Shown here one piece after another: positions 35,628 to 44,897 of a stretch of 64,000 nt of DNA (position 1 is its first letter; the number at the start of each line of letters is the position of its first letter). This DNA comes from Streptomyces sp. C10-9-1. Its GTDB lineage: Bacteria; Actinomycetota; Actinomycetes; Streptomycetales; Streptomycetaceae. The notes beneath the pieces were generated by a model. That model worked only from the letters and a program-made list of their open reading frames with translations, searched no databases and was not told the origin of the DNA. The DNA lies in the NCBI RefSeq assembly GCF_024497955.1, contig NZ_JANHKP010000003.1:62001-126000 (forward strand), in the 5' to 3' direction. The position numbers were made by a program, and so were the translations under genes.

Positions 35628-36464
35628 TCAGATGCCGACCTTGATGCGCGAGAAGCGCTTCAGGGTGACGCCGGCCTCGTCCAGGATCTGCTGGACGGTC
35701 TTCTTGTTGTCCAGCGCGTAGGGCTGGCCCAGGAGGGTGGCCTCCTTGAAGAAGCCGTTGACCCGGCCCTCGACGATCTTCGGGAGGGCGGCCTCGGGCT
35801 TGCCCTCGGCGCGGGTGGTCTCCTCGGCGACGCGGCGCTCGGACTCGACGACCTCGGCCGGGACGTCCTCGCGGGACAGGTACTTCGGCGCGAAGGCGGC
35901 GATGTGCTGCGCGACGCCCTTGGCGATCTCCGCGTTCTCCTTGTCGAGTTCGACGAGGACGCCGATCTGCGGGGGCAGGTCGGGCATGGTGCGGTGCATG
36001 TAGGCGGTGACGTAGCCGCCGGAGAACTGCGCGAAGCGGTCCAGGACGATCTTCTCGCCGAGGTTGGCGTTGGCCTCGTCGACGTACGCCTGGACGGTCT
36101 TGCCGGCCTCGATCTCGGAGGCGAGCAGCGCCTCGATGTCCGCGGGGCCGGTCTTGGCGACGTGGGCGGCGAGGGCCGCGGCCACGGCCTGGAACTTCTC
36201 GCCCTTGGCGACGAAGTCCGTCTCGCACTTCAGCTCGACGATGACACCGGAGGCGTTGTCGTCGGCGATGAGGGAGACCACGGCACCGTTCTCGGCGGAA
36301 CGGCCCTCGCGCTTGGCGACGCCCTTCTGGCCCTTGATGCGCAGCGCCTCGACGGCCTTGTCGACGTTGCCCTCGGCCTCGTCCAGGGCCTTCTTGCAGT
36401 CCATCATGCCGGCGCCGGTGAGCTCGCGGAGCTTCTTGACGTCAGCGGCGGTGTAGTTCGCCAT
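35628..36464 (-). CDS. tsf: translation elongation factor Ts
   Basis: A 278-residue EF-Ts, guanine-nucleotide exchange factor of EF-Tu. The N-terminal UBA-like domain MANYTAADVKKLRELTGAGMMDCKKALDEA is highly conserved, as is the TDFVAK motif (CETDFVAKGEKF) contacting EF-Tu. Length matches actinobacterial EF-Ts. Follows rpsB in the classic order, separated by a terminator-like hairpin. Confidence 0.96.
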   Translation of the reverse strand: MANYTAADVKKLRELTGAGMMDCKKALDEAEGNVDKAVEALRIKGQKGVAKREGRSAENGAVVSLIADDNASGVIVELKCETDFVAKGEKFQAVAAALAAHVAKTGPADIEALLASEIEAGKTVQAYVDEANANLGEKIVLDRFAQFSGGYVTAYMHRTMPDLPPQIGVLVELDKENAEIAKGVAQHIAAFAPKYLSREDVPAEVVESERRVAEETTRAEGKPEAALPKIVEGRVNGFFKEATLLGQPYALDNKKTVQQILDEAGVTLKRFSRIKVGI

Positions 36465-36543
36465 GAGTCTGGCTTTCTCTCTCGAGGTATGAAAGATCTA
36501 CGAAGATCGGGAAGTTCGGGCAGACCGGGAAGGTCTACGGGTG

Positions 36544-36572
36544 GACGGCGGGGGCGTGGCGCCCCCGCCGTC
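36544..36572 (-). terminator. terminator/attenuator between rpsB and tsf
   Basis: GACGGCGGGGGCG (36544–36556) and CGCCCCCGCCGTC (36560–36572) form a perfect 13-bp stem with a TGG loop, 32 nt beyond the rpsB stop. It could reduce readthrough into tsf, giving unequal expression. Confidence 0.65.
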
Positions 36573-36604
36573 GTCAACCGGACCCGTGAAGGTCAGGCCG
36601 TGGT

Positions 36605-37489
36605 TCAGGCCTGCTCGGCCTCGGCAGCCGGAGCCTCGGCAGCCGGGGTCTCGGCAGCCGGAGCCTCGGCGGCGGCCTCGGCCGGCTTGGCCTCGGCGTC
36701 GTCGGCCTTCTTCTCGCCCTCGAGCAGGTCGCGCTCCCACTCGGCCAGCGGCTCGCCCGCAGCCTTCTCGCCCGGCTTGGAGTCGCCGGTGGCGGCGCCG
36801 GAACGGGCGATGAGGCCCTCGGCGACGGCGTCGGCGATCACGCGGGTGAGCAGGGTGACGGAGCGGATCGCGTCGTCGTTGCCCGGGATCTTGTAGTCGA
36901 CCTCGTCCGGGTCGCAGTTGGTGTCGAGGATCGCGACGACCGGGATGTGGAGCTTGCGCGCCTCACCGACGGCGATGTGCTCCTTCTTGGTGTCGACGAT
37001 CCAGACGGCGCTGGGCACCTTCTGCATCTCGCGGATGCCGCCGAGGGTCTTCTCCAGCTTCGCCTTCTCGCGGGAGAGGACCAGGAGCTCCTTCTTGGTG
37101 AGGCCGGAGGCGGCCACGTCCTCGAAGTCGATCTGCTCCAGCTCCTTCAGGCGCTGGAGGCGCTTGTAGACGGTGGAGAAGTTGGTGAGCATGCCGCCCA
37201 GCCAGCGCTGGTTGACGTAGGGCATGCCGACGCGGGTGGCCTGCTCGGCGATGGCCTCCTGCGCCTGCTTCTTCGTGCCGACGAACATGATGGAGCCGCC
37301 GTGGGCGACGGTCTCCTTGACGAACTCGTAGGCGCGGTCGATGTACGACAGCGACTGGAGCAGGTCGATGATGTAGATGCCGTTGCGCTCGGTGAAGATG
37401 AAGCGCTTCATCTTCGGGTTCCAGCGACGGGTCTGGTGACCGAAGTGGACGCCGCTCTCCAGCAGCTCCCGCATCGTGACGACGGCCAT
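36605..37489 (-). CDS. rpsB: 30S ribosomal protein S2
   Basis: A 294-residue S2 with conserved blocks [49 protein letters not shown] and LIVDTxKE-like [13 protein letters not shown]. The C-terminal 60 residues are an actinobacterial acidic tail built of Ala/Glu/Pro words (APAAE repeated), encoded by near-identical 15-bp units at about 36615–36680. ATG 37489 has AAGGAG 8 nt upstream. Confidence 0.96.
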   Translation of the reverse strand: MAVVTMRELLESGVHFGHQTRRWNPKMKRFIFTERNGIYIIDLLQSLSYIDRAYEFVKETVAHGGSIMFVGTKKQAQEAIAEQATRVGMPYVNQRWLGGMLTNFSTVYKRLQRLKELEQIDFEDVAASGLTKKELLVLSREKAKLEKTLGGIREMQKVPSAVWIVDTKKEHIAVGEARKLHIPVVAILDTNCDPDEVDYKIPGNDDAIRSVTLLTRVIADAVAEGLIARSGAATGDSKPGEKAAGEPLAEWERDLLEGEKKADDAEAKPAEAAAEAPAAETPAAEAPAAEAEQA

Positions 37490-37566
37490 GGCCGTATCTC
37501 CTTGGATTCTCGGTTGTGTCCTGACGCCCCGATCGCGCCGTGCCACTGAGGGACCGAGGAGCGCGG

Positions 37567-37640
37567 CCACGGACCGTCGACGGTCCTGTGGCGGGGCGTG
37601 CGAAGTCGACCCGGTGACCCGGATCGCCAGATGAAGTGTA
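37567..37640 (-). promoter_or_regulatory. rpsB promoter and leader palindrome
   Basis: A -10-like TACACT (rc at 37635–37640) implies an RNA leader of roughly 140 nt. Inside it, GGACCGTCGACGGTCC with flanking CCAC/GTGG (37567–37591) forms a strong hairpin. S2 leaders act in autoregulation in other bacteria, so this hairpin could be a protein-binding site; that is inference. The -35 is not clear. Confidence 0.4.
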
Positions 37641-37746
37641 CGGGACCCGCAGAGCGCCGGGTGACGCAGCTGTCCACATCGGGATGGTCGTCCACAGATG
37701 CGGGACGTGTCCGGCACCGGAGGCGCCGGCACGGCACGGTGGTCCC

Positions 37747-38526
37747 ATGAACTGCTCGTTCCCCCTGCTCGGGCGGGCTGTGCCGGTACTCGCCGCGCTG
37801 CTCGCCGCCGCCGCGGCGCCCTGCGCACCGGGCGGAGCGACCGCCGCCGCCTCCCGCCCCGCGTACGCGGGCGCGGTCCCGGGCCCGGATGCGCGGGGCG
37901 CTCCCGCCTCCCTGCCGTCCGGCGGGTGGCGGGGCGCAGGCACCCGGCAGGACGGGGCCGCGGCGGGGGACGGGGCCGACGGGACGGGCCTCCGCCGCGG
38001 CGCACACCGGGCGGTCGACGGGCCGGGACAGGGCCGGGGCTGGCCCGTGGGCCGCCCCCGGCCCGTGGTCCTGAGGGGCTGGGACCCGCCGCCGACGCCC
38101 TACGGGGCGGGCCACCGGGGTGTCGACCTGGCCGCACCGGCCGGGAGCCCGGTGCGCGCGGCGGCTGCCGGACGGGTCTCCTTCGCGGGCCGGGTGGCGG
38201 GGCGGGGGGTGCTCTCGATCGAAGTCACCGGTACGGGTGAGCCGCCCTTGCGTCTCACCCATGAACCGGTGCGCGCACTGGTGGCGAGGGGGGACGAGGT
38301 GGCGGCCGGGCAGACGGTCGGGGTCCTGGAGGAGGGGCGGGGCCACTGCTCGCGGAACTGCCTGCACTGGGGGCTGCTCAGAGGGGAGGAGTACCTGGAT
38401 CCGCTGTCGCTGCTGCCACCGGGGCTGCTGCGCCGGGGGCCGTCGCGGCTGCTGCCGGTGTCGGGTGTACCGCTTCCCGGCGCGGGACGCACCGGCCCCG
38501 CGGCCACCGGCCCGGGGCGGCGTTGA
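37747..38526 (+). CDS. secreted M23-like peptidase domain protein with altered active site
   Basis: A 259-residue protein with an N-terminal signal-like segment (about 8–30) and low-complexity linker to about 105, then a LytM/M23-type domain. Zinc ligands H123 and D127 ([10 protein letters not shown]) and H207 (CLHWG) are present, but the usual HxH motif reads C205-L-H207: the catalytic first His is Cys. A Cys201/Cys205 pair could form a disulfide. It may be a non-catalytic or modified cell-wall binding protein. ATG 37747; the ribosome site is weak. Confidence 0.75.
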   Translation: MNCSFPLLGRAVPVLAALLAAAAAPCAPGGATAAASRPAYAGAVPGPDARGAPASLPSGGWRGAGTRQDGAAAGDGADGTGLRRGAHRAVDGPGQGRGWPVGRPRPVVLRGWDPPPTPYGAGHRGVDLAAPAGSPVRAAAAGRVSFAGRVAGRGVLSIEVTGTGEPPLRLTHEPVRALVARGDEVAAGQTVGVLEEGRGHCSRNCLHWGLLRGEEYLDPLSLLPPGLLRRGPSRLLPVSGVPLPGAGRTGPAATGPGRR

Positions 38527-38697
38527 GCCCGGGCCGCGCGGACGGGCGGCAGGTGCCCGGAGCCGGTGCGGTGTCCGGCGTCGCACGGTTCCCGGGGCAC
38601 AGGGGAGGAGCTTGGGTCCGGGGACCTCCTGCCGGCCGCGGCGAAGGGTGCGGGGCGGGCCGGACGGGTGCGGGCGCCCCGGCGGGGTGATCGGGGT

Positions 38698-39279
38698 TCA
38701 GCCGCGCACGCCGTGCAGGGCCATGGCCACCGCCGCGTCGGTGATGGCGGCCGGATCCTCCGCGGCACCGAGTTCCACCCGCCGGACGGCGGCGTCCACC
38801 ACGCCCTGCAGGAGCATGGCCGTCAGCCGCGGCTCGGGCCGGCCGAGGGCGCCGAGGGCATCGACGATCATGGCGACGAGCCCGCCGTGCGCGGCGCGGA
38901 TCCTCTCGCGCGCCCCGGTGTCCAGCTCCCTCATGGAGATCGCCACGACGGCCCGGTGCCGCCGGTCGCCGACCAGCTCCAGCTGGCGCCGCACATAGGC
39001 CTCGACCTTGCCCTCCGGTGTGACGGCCCGGTCCATGGCAGCCTCCACCTCGGCCGCCCATACCGGCAGGTCCACCGCGCAGAGCTCCTCGACGACCGCG
39101 GCGCGCGAACGGAAGTACTCGTAGACGGAGGAGCGCGCGAGGCCGGTGCGCTCGGCGAGCGCCGGGAAGGTCAACGCCTCCGTACCGCCTTCGGACAGCA
39201 GGGAACGGGCGGCCTCCAGCAGGGCGGCACGCTGCATCGTCCGGTGCTCGGCCACCGAGGCCGCTCGAATCCTGGGCAC
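38698..39279 (-). CDS. TetR-family transcriptional regulator
   Basis: A 193-residue TetR-type repressor. Helix-turn-helix at about 32–60 (LTFPALAERTGLARSSVYEYFRSRAAV). The C-terminal region matches the TetR_C class with no ligand clue. The GTG start lies directly after GGAGGG and only 6 nt downstream of a -10-like TACAGT (39286–39291), so the mRNA may be leaderless. It sits between the M23-like gene and whiG, with no clear target. Confidence 0.85.
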   Translation of the reverse strand: MPRIRAASVAEHRTMQRAALLEAARSLLSEGGTEALTFPALAERTGLARSSVYEYFRSRAAVVEELCAVDLPVWAAEVEAAMDRAVTPEGKVEAYVRRQLELVGDRRHRAVVAISMRELDTGARERIRAAHGGLVAMIVDALGALGRPEPRLTAMLLQGVVDAAVRRVELGAAEDPAAITDAAVAMALHGVRG

Positions 39280-39315
39280 CCCTCCACTGTACGGACGAGC
39301 GACGGGTAGCGGGGC

Positions 39316-40152
39316 TCAGCGCCCCACGTCGGCCAGTTTGGCCCGGAGTTGGAGCACCGACTTGGTGTGGATCTGGCTCACCCGGCTCTCGGTCACCCCC
39401 AGCACATGGCCGATCTCCGCGAGCGTCAGGCCCTCGTAGTAGTAGAGCGTGACCACGGTCTTCTCCCTGTCCGGCAGGGTGTTGATGGCCCGGGCCAGGA
39501 GCCGGCGGAGTTCGCGGTCCTCGGCCACCTCCACCGGGTTGTCGGCGGCGGTGTCCTCCAGGGTGTCCATCAGGCTGAGCCCGTCGCCGCCCTCCCCCCC
39601 GACGTGCAGCATCTCTTCGAGGGCGACCACGTTGGCCAGCGACAACTGACTGAAGACCGCGTGCAGTTCCTCGACCCCGACGCCCATCTCGGCAGCCACC
39701 TCCACCTCGGTGGGCGTCCGCCGCAACCGGGCCTCCAGGGTGGCGTAGGCCCGCTCCACGGCCCGTGCCTTCTGGCGCACGGAGCGGGGAATCCAGTCCA
39801 GCGCCCGGAGCTCGTCGATCATCGCTCCGCGAATGCGGGTGATGGCGTAGGTCTCGAACTTGATCGACCGTTCGACGTCGAACTTCTCGATCGCGTCGAT
39901 CAGCCCGAAGACACCGGAGGAGACGAAGTCCGCCTGCTCGACGTTGGACGGCAGACCCACACTCACACGGCCCGCCACGTACTTGACCAGCGGGGAGTAG
40001 TGCAGGATCAGCTGCTCCCGCAACCGCTCGTCGCCCGTGGCCTTGTACGAGCGCCACAGCTCCTCGAGTGACGAGGGAGCGGGCGGCCGCACGCCGCCAC
40101 GGGCAGCGGGTGGCGCTGCCGCGCGGTCGGACCCGGAGGTGTGCTGTGGCAT
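39316..40152 (-). CDS. whiG: sporulation RNA polymerase sigma factor WhiG
   Basis: A 278-residue FliA-type sigma factor, beginning [12 protein letters not shown] as in other streptomycete WhiG proteins. Region 2 contains [21 protein letters not shown], region 3 [14 protein letters not shown], and region 4 [23 protein letters not shown]. WhiG directs early aerial-hypha sporulation genes such as whiI and whiH. Longer frames to 40293 add a poorly conserved N-terminus. The 240-bp region 40153–40392 upstream must hold its promoter; I cannot pick hexamers. Confidence 0.95.
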   Translation of the reverse strand: MPQHTSGSDRAAAPPAARGGVRPPAPSSLEELWRSYKATGDERLREQLILHYSPLVKYVAGRVSVGLPSNVEQADFVSSGVFGLIDAIEKFDVERSIKFETYAITRIRGAMIDELRALDWIPRSVRQKARAVERAYATLEARLRRTPTEVEVAAEMGVGVEELHAVFSQLSLANVVALEEMLHVGGEGGDGLSLMDTLEDTAADNPVEVAEDRELRRLLARAINTLPDREKTVVTLYYYEGLTLAEIGHVLGVTESRVSQIHTKSVLQLRAKLADVGR

Positions 40153-40392
40153 GCGTTGCCTGAGCCGTTCTGCTGTGAGGGGGCGGGGAGGGGCGGACGG
40201 GGCCGGAACCCGGCGAGCGTAGCGTGACTGCGCCGTCGCGGTGGGCGAGGGCGGGCTATCGGCCCGGTGGGAGGTATCAGGCATCGTCCACACCTTCGAA
40301 TCGGGGCCGATGCGCCGCGCACCGGCCCCTCCGGCGTCTCACGCGGGACTGGGAAGGCCATCGCTCTCACCTTTTCACCCGAATGCTCCAGG

Positions 40393-41760
40393 TCAAGCAC
40401 CGCCTCGCCGGAGGTTCCCGGCTCCCGACGCGTCGCGTGCCAGCCGCCAGACGCCCCCGGAACGCTCCGCGAAGCCCAGAGCGTGCAGCTCGTAGAGCCT
40501 GCTGAGCGCCTCGTCCTCCGAGGCGGCGGCGGACCGGGCAACGGTCCGCAGGGAGGCCGCTCCCTTGCCCGGCAGAGCCTCCAGCACCCGTCTGCTCGCG
40601 GGATCCAGCAGGTCGCGGGGGAGCACGGGGCCGGAGTGCTCCGGTGCCAGCTCTCCCATGTCACCCACAAGCTCGATGACCTCCGCCGCGTCGCTGACGA
40701 GCACGGCTTCGCCGCGCAGGAGTTCGTGGACGCCGGCGGACAGGCCGCTGGTCACCGGACCGGGTACCCCCATCGTGAAGCGCCCGAGCCGCTGTGCGGC
40801 CCGCGCGGTGACCAGCGAACCGCTGCGCCGGGCGGCCTCCACCACCACGGTGCCCCGGGTCAGCGCGGCGATCACCCGGTTGCGCAGGAGGAACCGGCTC
40901 GGGGTGGGGTGCTCCCCGGGCGGCAGCTCACCGACCAGGACCCCCTGCCGGAGGATCCGGCCGATCAGCTCGGTGTGGCCGCGCGGGTAGGCGGCGTCGA
41001 CACCGCAGGCCAGTACCGCGACCGTGGCTCCCCCGGCCGCGAGTGCGCCGCGGTGCGCGGCGCCGTCGACCCCGAAGGCCGCCCCGGAGACCACCACCCA
41101 GCCGCGCTCGGCCAGTCCGGCGGCCAGCGACCCGGCCGTGTGCGCGCCGTACGGAGTGCAGCCGCGCGCGCCGACGACGGCCACCGAGCGCAGGGCCCAG
41201 CGGCGCAGGTCCGGCAGGCCGCGCACCCACAGCCCGACCGGGCGGGCGTCCCCCAGGTCGTCGAGCTGGGAGGGCCACTCGTGGTCCCCGGGGACGAGGA
41301 ACCGCCCGCCGAGTTCACGGATCCGTGCGAGCCGGAGCCCGGGGACGACACCGGCGGCACGGGCCCGGAGGCCGGCCGCGCGGGCGGCGGTGAGCCCGGG
41401 GAGGGCTCCCTCCCGCGGCGGTGGGGAAGCGGGCGCGGGCCGGCTGCCGGGAGGGGACACCGGGCAGCCGGGCCCCGGCGGCCCGGTGCGGCCCCCGAGC
41501 AGCCGCTCCAGCAGCGGCACCGCTCCCAGCTCGCGCAGCCAGCGGCCCGCCAGGGGGTCGCCCGGCTCCAGGATCTCCGTCAGCGCCGACCGCGCGGCAC
41601 GCTCCTCCTCCGGCTCGCGGGCCCGGGAGGGCGCTCCCCGCTCCCGTGGACGGATCGCCGCGGGCTCCCCCAAGCACCCGCGGACGGGTTCCCCGGGCGG
41701 ACGGCTGCCGGTCGCGCCCTCCGGCGGACGGCCGGGGGCGGAGCGCTCCTCGTACGTCAC
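40393..41760 (-). CDS. dprA: DNA-processing protein DprA
   Basis: A 455-residue DprA/Smf. The Rossmann-type core (about 180–395) shows VAVVGARGCTPYG, VVSGAAFGVDGAAHRGAL, AVLACGVDAAYPRGH and the RFLLRNRVIAALTRGTVVVEA block. A C-terminal winged-helix (DprA_WH) follows. About 100 N-terminal residues are low complexity. DprA loads RecA on single-stranded DNA during transformation; role in streptomycetes is unclear. GTG 41760 overlaps the comM-like stop as GTGA. Confidence 0.92.
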   Translation of the reverse strand: MTYEERSAPGRPPEGATGSRPPGEPVRGCLGEPAAIRPRERGAPSRAREPEEERAARSALTEILEPGDPLAGRWLRELGAVPLLERLLGGRTGPPGPGCPVSPPGSRPAPASPPPREGALPGLTAARAAGLRARAAGVVPGLRLARIRELGGRFLVPGDHEWPSQLDDLGDARPVGLWVRGLPDLRRWALRSVAVVGARGCTPYGAHTAGSLAAGLAERGWVVVSGAAFGVDGAAHRGALAAGGATVAVLACGVDAAYPRGHTELIGRILRQGVLVGELPPGEHPTPSRFLLRNRVIAALTRGTVVVEAARRSGSLVTARAAQRLGRFTMGVPGPVTSGLSAGVHELLRGEAVLVSDAAEVIELVGDMGELAPEHSGPVLPRDLLDPASRRVLEALPGKGAASLRTVARSAAASEDEALSRLYELHALGFAERSGGVWRLARDASGAGNLRRGGA

Positions 41761-43388
41761 GGTGCCGCCCCTGCCGTCGCCCGCACGACCGCGGCCCGGA
41801 TCCCGGCCCCGCGGGGGATCCCGGTGCGCAGCTCCAGCGCCAGCGCCACCTCCTCGGCCCCGGGGCGGTCCTGCCCGGCCAGGTCGGCCAGGGTCCAGGC
41901 GACACGCAGCACGCGGTCCAGCCCGCGGGCCGTGAGCGTGCCGCGGTCCACGTCCCGCTCGGCGGCCCCGAGGGAGCCGGGTGCCAGGGGCCAGCGGGTG
42001 CGCAGCGCATGCCCCGGCACCTCGGCGTTGACCGTCCAGCCGGTGCCCTCGTAGCGGGCGGCGGCACGGGCCCGCGCGGCCGCCACACGGGCCGCCACCG
42101 CCGCGGAGGGCTCGCCCCCTCCCCCTCCGGTCAGCTCCGCGCGGTGCACCGGCTCGACCGTGATCCGCAGGTCGACCCGGTCCAGCAGTGGTCCGGAGAG
42201 CCGCGCCCGGTAGCGGCGCACGACCGCGGGAGGGCATTCGCAGCCGCCGTGGGGCCCGTGCCTGCCGCAGGGACACGGGTTGGCGGCGAGGACCATCAGG
42301 AATCGGGCCGGCAGGCGGACCACGCCCGCGCTCCGGGCGACCACGACGTGGCCCGACTCCAGGGGCTGGCGCAGCGCGTCCAGGACCTTGCCCGAGAACT
42401 CGGGTGCCTCGTCCAGGAAGAGCACCCCCCGGTGGGCGAGCGACACGGCTCCGGGCCTCGGCAGTCCGTTGCCGCCGCCCACCAGGGACTGCATGGTCGC
42501 CGAGTGGTGCGGAGCGCAGTACGGGGCGGTGCGGACCAGGGGCTCGCCGGGAGGCAGGAGCCCGGCGACCGAGTGGACGGCCGTGACCTCCAGGGACTCG
42601 TGGCGGGCCAGCGGGGGCAGGATGCCCGGCAGCCGCTCGGCCAGCATGGTCTTGCCCGCCCCCGGCGGGCCCGACAGCAGCAGGTGGTGCCCGCCCGCGG
42701 CGGCCACCTCCAGCCCGGTGCGGGCGAGGAGCTGCCCGGCGACGTCGGCGAGATCGTGGCCGGGGCCCGGCCGTGCGGCCGGAAGGCCCGCTCCGGCTCC
42801 CGTCCCGGGGATCAGGAGTCCGGCCAGCGCCGGGTCCGGCCGGCCCGGCGGCTCCGGCGCCTCGTCGGGTACGGGCTCGTCGGAGAGGATCGCGATCAGC
42901 TGCCGGAGGCTGCGGACGCCCAGCACGGAGACCCCGGGCACCAGGGACGCCTCGCCCGCCGTGCGCTCCGGGACGACCACCTGGCGGTAGCCCGCCTCGG
43001 CCGCCGCGAGGACCGCGGGCAGGACACCGCGCACCGGGCGGACCGTGCCGTCGAGACCGAGCTCGCCGATGAGCACCAGGTCGGCGATGCGGCTCGGGTC
43101 GACGCGCTCCGCCGCTCCGAGGACGGCACTGGCGACGGCGAGGTCGAAGCCACTGCCCGCCTTGGGCACCGAGGCGGGGCTGAGGCCCACGGTGAGCTTG
43201 CGCTGCGGCCACTCCGCACCCGAGTTCACCACGGCCGCACGCACCCGGTCGCGGCTCTCCACGAGGCTCTTGTCCGGCAGGCCGACCAGGGTGAAGGCGG
43301 CGACGCCCGGTTCCAGGTCGGCCTGGACTTCGACCACGACTCCCTCGACGCCGACCAGGGCCACGGAGCAGGCGCGGGCGAACCCCAT
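41757..43388 (-). CDS. YifB/ComM-family Mg-chelatase-like AAA+ ATPase
   Basis: A 543-residue AAA+ protein. N-terminal Lon-protease-like domain (about 10–130) with FDLAVASAVL, then the ATPase: Walker A GPPGAGKTMLAERL, Walker B GVLFLDEAPEF, sensor VLAANPCPCG with the cysteine-rich zinc-like CGRHGPHGGCECPP. ComM is a hexameric branch-migration helicase in natural transformation, consistent with neighbouring dprA. ATG 43388 overlaps the yraN stop (TGATG). Gene name kept open because streptomycete function is unproven. Confidence 0.9.
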   Translation of the reverse strand: MGFARACSVALVGVEGVVVEVQADLEPGVAAFTLVGLPDKSLVESRDRVRAAVVNSGAEWPQRKLTVGLSPASVPKAGSGFDLAVASAVLGAAERVDPSRIADLVLIGELGLDGTVRPVRGVLPAVLAAAEAGYRQVVVPERTAGEASLVPGVSVLGVRSLRQLIAILSDEPVPDEAPEPPGRPDPALAGLLIPGTGAGAGLPAARPGPGHDLADVAGQLLARTGLEVAAAGGHHLLLSGPPGAGKTMLAERLPGILPPLARHESLEVTAVHSVAGLLPPGEPLVRTAPYCAPHHSATMQSLVGGGNGLPRPGAVSLAHRGVLFLDEAPEFSGKVLDALRQPLESGHVVVARSAGVVRLPARFLMVLAANPCPCGRHGPHGGCECPPAVVRRYRARLSGPLLDRVDLRITVEPVHRAELTGGGGGEPSAAVAARVAAARARAAARYEGTGWTVNAEVPGHALRTRWPLAPGSLGAAERDVDRGTLTARGLDRVLRVAWTLADLAGQDRPGAEEVALALELRTGIPRGAGIRAAVVRATAGAAP

Positions 43389-43750
43389 CACGCCACCCCC
43401 TTGGCGTGCTCCAGGACGGCCGCTCCGCGGCGGGGCAGCACCACCCCCACCAGGTCGATGCGCACCCCGTCGGGCGGTGCGCCTCCGTGGCGGGCCAGCC
43501 AGCACTCGGCGAGCAGCCGGAGCCGGGCGGCCTTGCGCGGGGTCAGGGCGGCCATCGGGTGCTCGAACACCGCCGATCTACGGGTCTTGACCTCGCACAC
43601 GACGAGCGCCCCGCCGTCGCCGGCCACGATGTCGATCTCTCCGGTGCGGCCGCACCGCCAGTTCCTGGCCAGGAGCCTCATCCCCGAGCGGACCAGCAGG
43701 CGTGCCGCCAGCTCCTCGCCGTACCGTCCGAGTGCACGTGTCGCGTCCAT
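43388..43750 (-). CDS. UPF0102 (YraN) endonuclease-like protein
   Basis: A 120-residue PD-(D/E)XK fold protein: [22 protein letters not shown] and [10 protein letters not shown] contain the catalytic E/D–EVK pattern. Function unknown; linked with DNA processing by the yraN–comM–dprA order seen in many bacteria. ATG 43750 has GGAGGT 8 nt upstream, a strong site. Confidence 0.88.
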   Translation of the reverse strand: MDATRALGRYGEELAARLLVRSGMRLLARNWRCGRTGEIDIVAGDGGALVVCEVKTRRSAVFEHPMAALTPRKAARLRLLAECWLARHGGAPPDGVRIDLVGVVLPRRGAAVLEHAKGVA

Positions 43751-43881
43751 CGCGTTCCACCTCCGGAAGCGACTGTGCGCGCACCGTGCCCAAGGGAGTG
43801 GATCTTGGTGGATTCCTGTGGACGCTCGTGCCCGTGTGGACAACTCGGTCACCCTCGGGGGTGAACTGCCCGGCGGGAGCC

Positions 43882-43963
43882 GGAGGCGGCGCGGAGGCAC
43901 GGCGCAGGAGGCGGCGCGGAGGCCCGGGGCGGGAGCCGGAAGCGGCGCGGAGGCCCGGGGCCA
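43882..43963. repeat. imperfect GGAGGCGGCGCGGAGGC tandem repeat
   Basis: Three copies of a unit beginning GGAGGCGGCGCGGAGGC, about 25–31 bp apart, occur in the 258-bp gap between the DUF2469 and yraN genes. No gene uses them. They could fold or just reflect slippage in GC-rich DNA. Confidence 0.5.
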
Positions 43964-44008
43964 AGGGGGGCCCGGTGCGCAGGCCCGCGCAGGAGGTCCC
44001 GTGGCGGG

Positions 44009-44317
44009 TCAGCTGCTCGGGAGTTCCAGGTCGCTCTTGTTGAGCTCCTCGATGTTCACGTCCTTGAACGTGAGGACGCGCACCTGCTTGACGAAGCGGG
44101 CGGGCCGGTACATGTCCCAGACCCACGCATCGGCCATGGAGACCTCGAAGAACACCTCGCCCTGCACGGAGTGGACCTGCATCTCGTAGTCGTTGGTGAG
44201 GTAGAAGCGGCGCTCGGTCTCGATCACGTATTTGAACAGCCCGACGACGTCGCGGTACTCCCGGTAGAGCTTCAGCTCCATCTCGGTCTCGTACTTCTCG
44301 AGGTCCTCGGCGCTCAT
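44009..44317 (-). CDS. DUF2469 conserved actinobacterial protein
   Basis: A 102-residue acidic protein starting MSAEDLEKYETEMELKLYREY with the strongly conserved YVIETERRFYLTNDYEM and VWDMYRPARFVKQVRVLTFKDVNIEEL. The family is near-universal in actinobacteria and of unknown function. It lies between the NUDIX hydrolase and yraN in the rplS–sip–dprA stretch. Length equals the family norm. Confidence 0.93.
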   Translation of the reverse strand: MSAEDLEKYETEMELKLYREYRDVVGLFKYVIETERRFYLTNDYEMQVHSVQGEVFFEVSMADAWVWDMYRPARFVKQVRVLTFKDVNIEELNKSDLELPSS

Positions 44318-44372
44318 GGCATGTTCCCCTTCAGCCTTGCGTCTCCCTATTGTGCTCCAGCCGCCCGCGCCG

Positions 44373-44897
44373 CTAGGCGGTTTCGGGCGCGAGAAGCACC
44401 GGGGCACTCGGAGGCCCCTCGTCGAGCAGCGTACGCAGCAGCTCGGCGAGCCTGGTCGGGTACACCGTCTCACGCGTCGCGGAAAGTTCCGCGGAGGTCC
44501 ACCACCTCAGTCCGGCGACGCTCCGCCGCTCCAGTTCGGTCAGTCCGGCGGGCGCGGTGGCCGTCTGGGAGGTACGTGCCAGGTAGTACCACTCGTCCTG
44601 GTCCCAGCGGCGTCCGTCGAACGGGAAGGAGCAGTGCCGCCGCCAGAGCACCGGCCCCAGGCGGACCTCCGTGACGCCGGTCTCCTCGGCCAGCTCGCGC
44701 AGCGCGGCCTCCGCCCGGCTCTCCCCGCCCTCCACGCCCCCACCGGGGGTGAACCACCAGTCGGTTGCGGGGTCGGACGGCTCGAAGCCGTGGACGAGCA
44801 GGATGCGGTCCTGCGGGTCCAGCAGGACGACACGGGCGACCTTGCGCTGGACGCGGCCGCCGCCGCTGCCCGGCGGGGGCGGTGTCTCAGGCGGCAC
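44373..44897 (-). CDS. NUDIX hydrolase
   Basis: A 174-residue NUDIX protein. The box GGGVEGGESRAEAALRELAEE followed by TGV is complete (G-x5-E-x7-REUxEExGU). It hydrolyses a nucleoside diphosphate linked to another moiety; substrate unknown. GTG 44897 has GGGGAGG 5 nt upstream, better than the longer frame to 44963. It overlaps the end of sipZ by 11 nt. Confidence 0.88.
   Translation of the reverse strand: MPPETPPPPGSGGGRVQRKVARVVLLDPQDRILLVHGFEPSDPATDWWFTPGGGVEGGESRAEAALRELAEETGVTEVRLGPVLWRRHCSFPFDGRRWDQDEWYYLARTSQTATAPAGLTELERRSVAGLRWWTSAELSATRETVYPTRLAELLRTLLDEGPPSAPVLLAPETA

Noticed and set aside
40393..43750. A complete natural-transformation system from dprA, comM and yraN
   Set aside because: No uptake genes (comEA, comEC, pili) in the window; these three genes are widely conserved in non-competent bacteria.
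43876..43970. Possible CRISPR-like array from spaced repeats
   Set aside because: Only three imperfect copies, no unique spacers of constant size and no cas genes.
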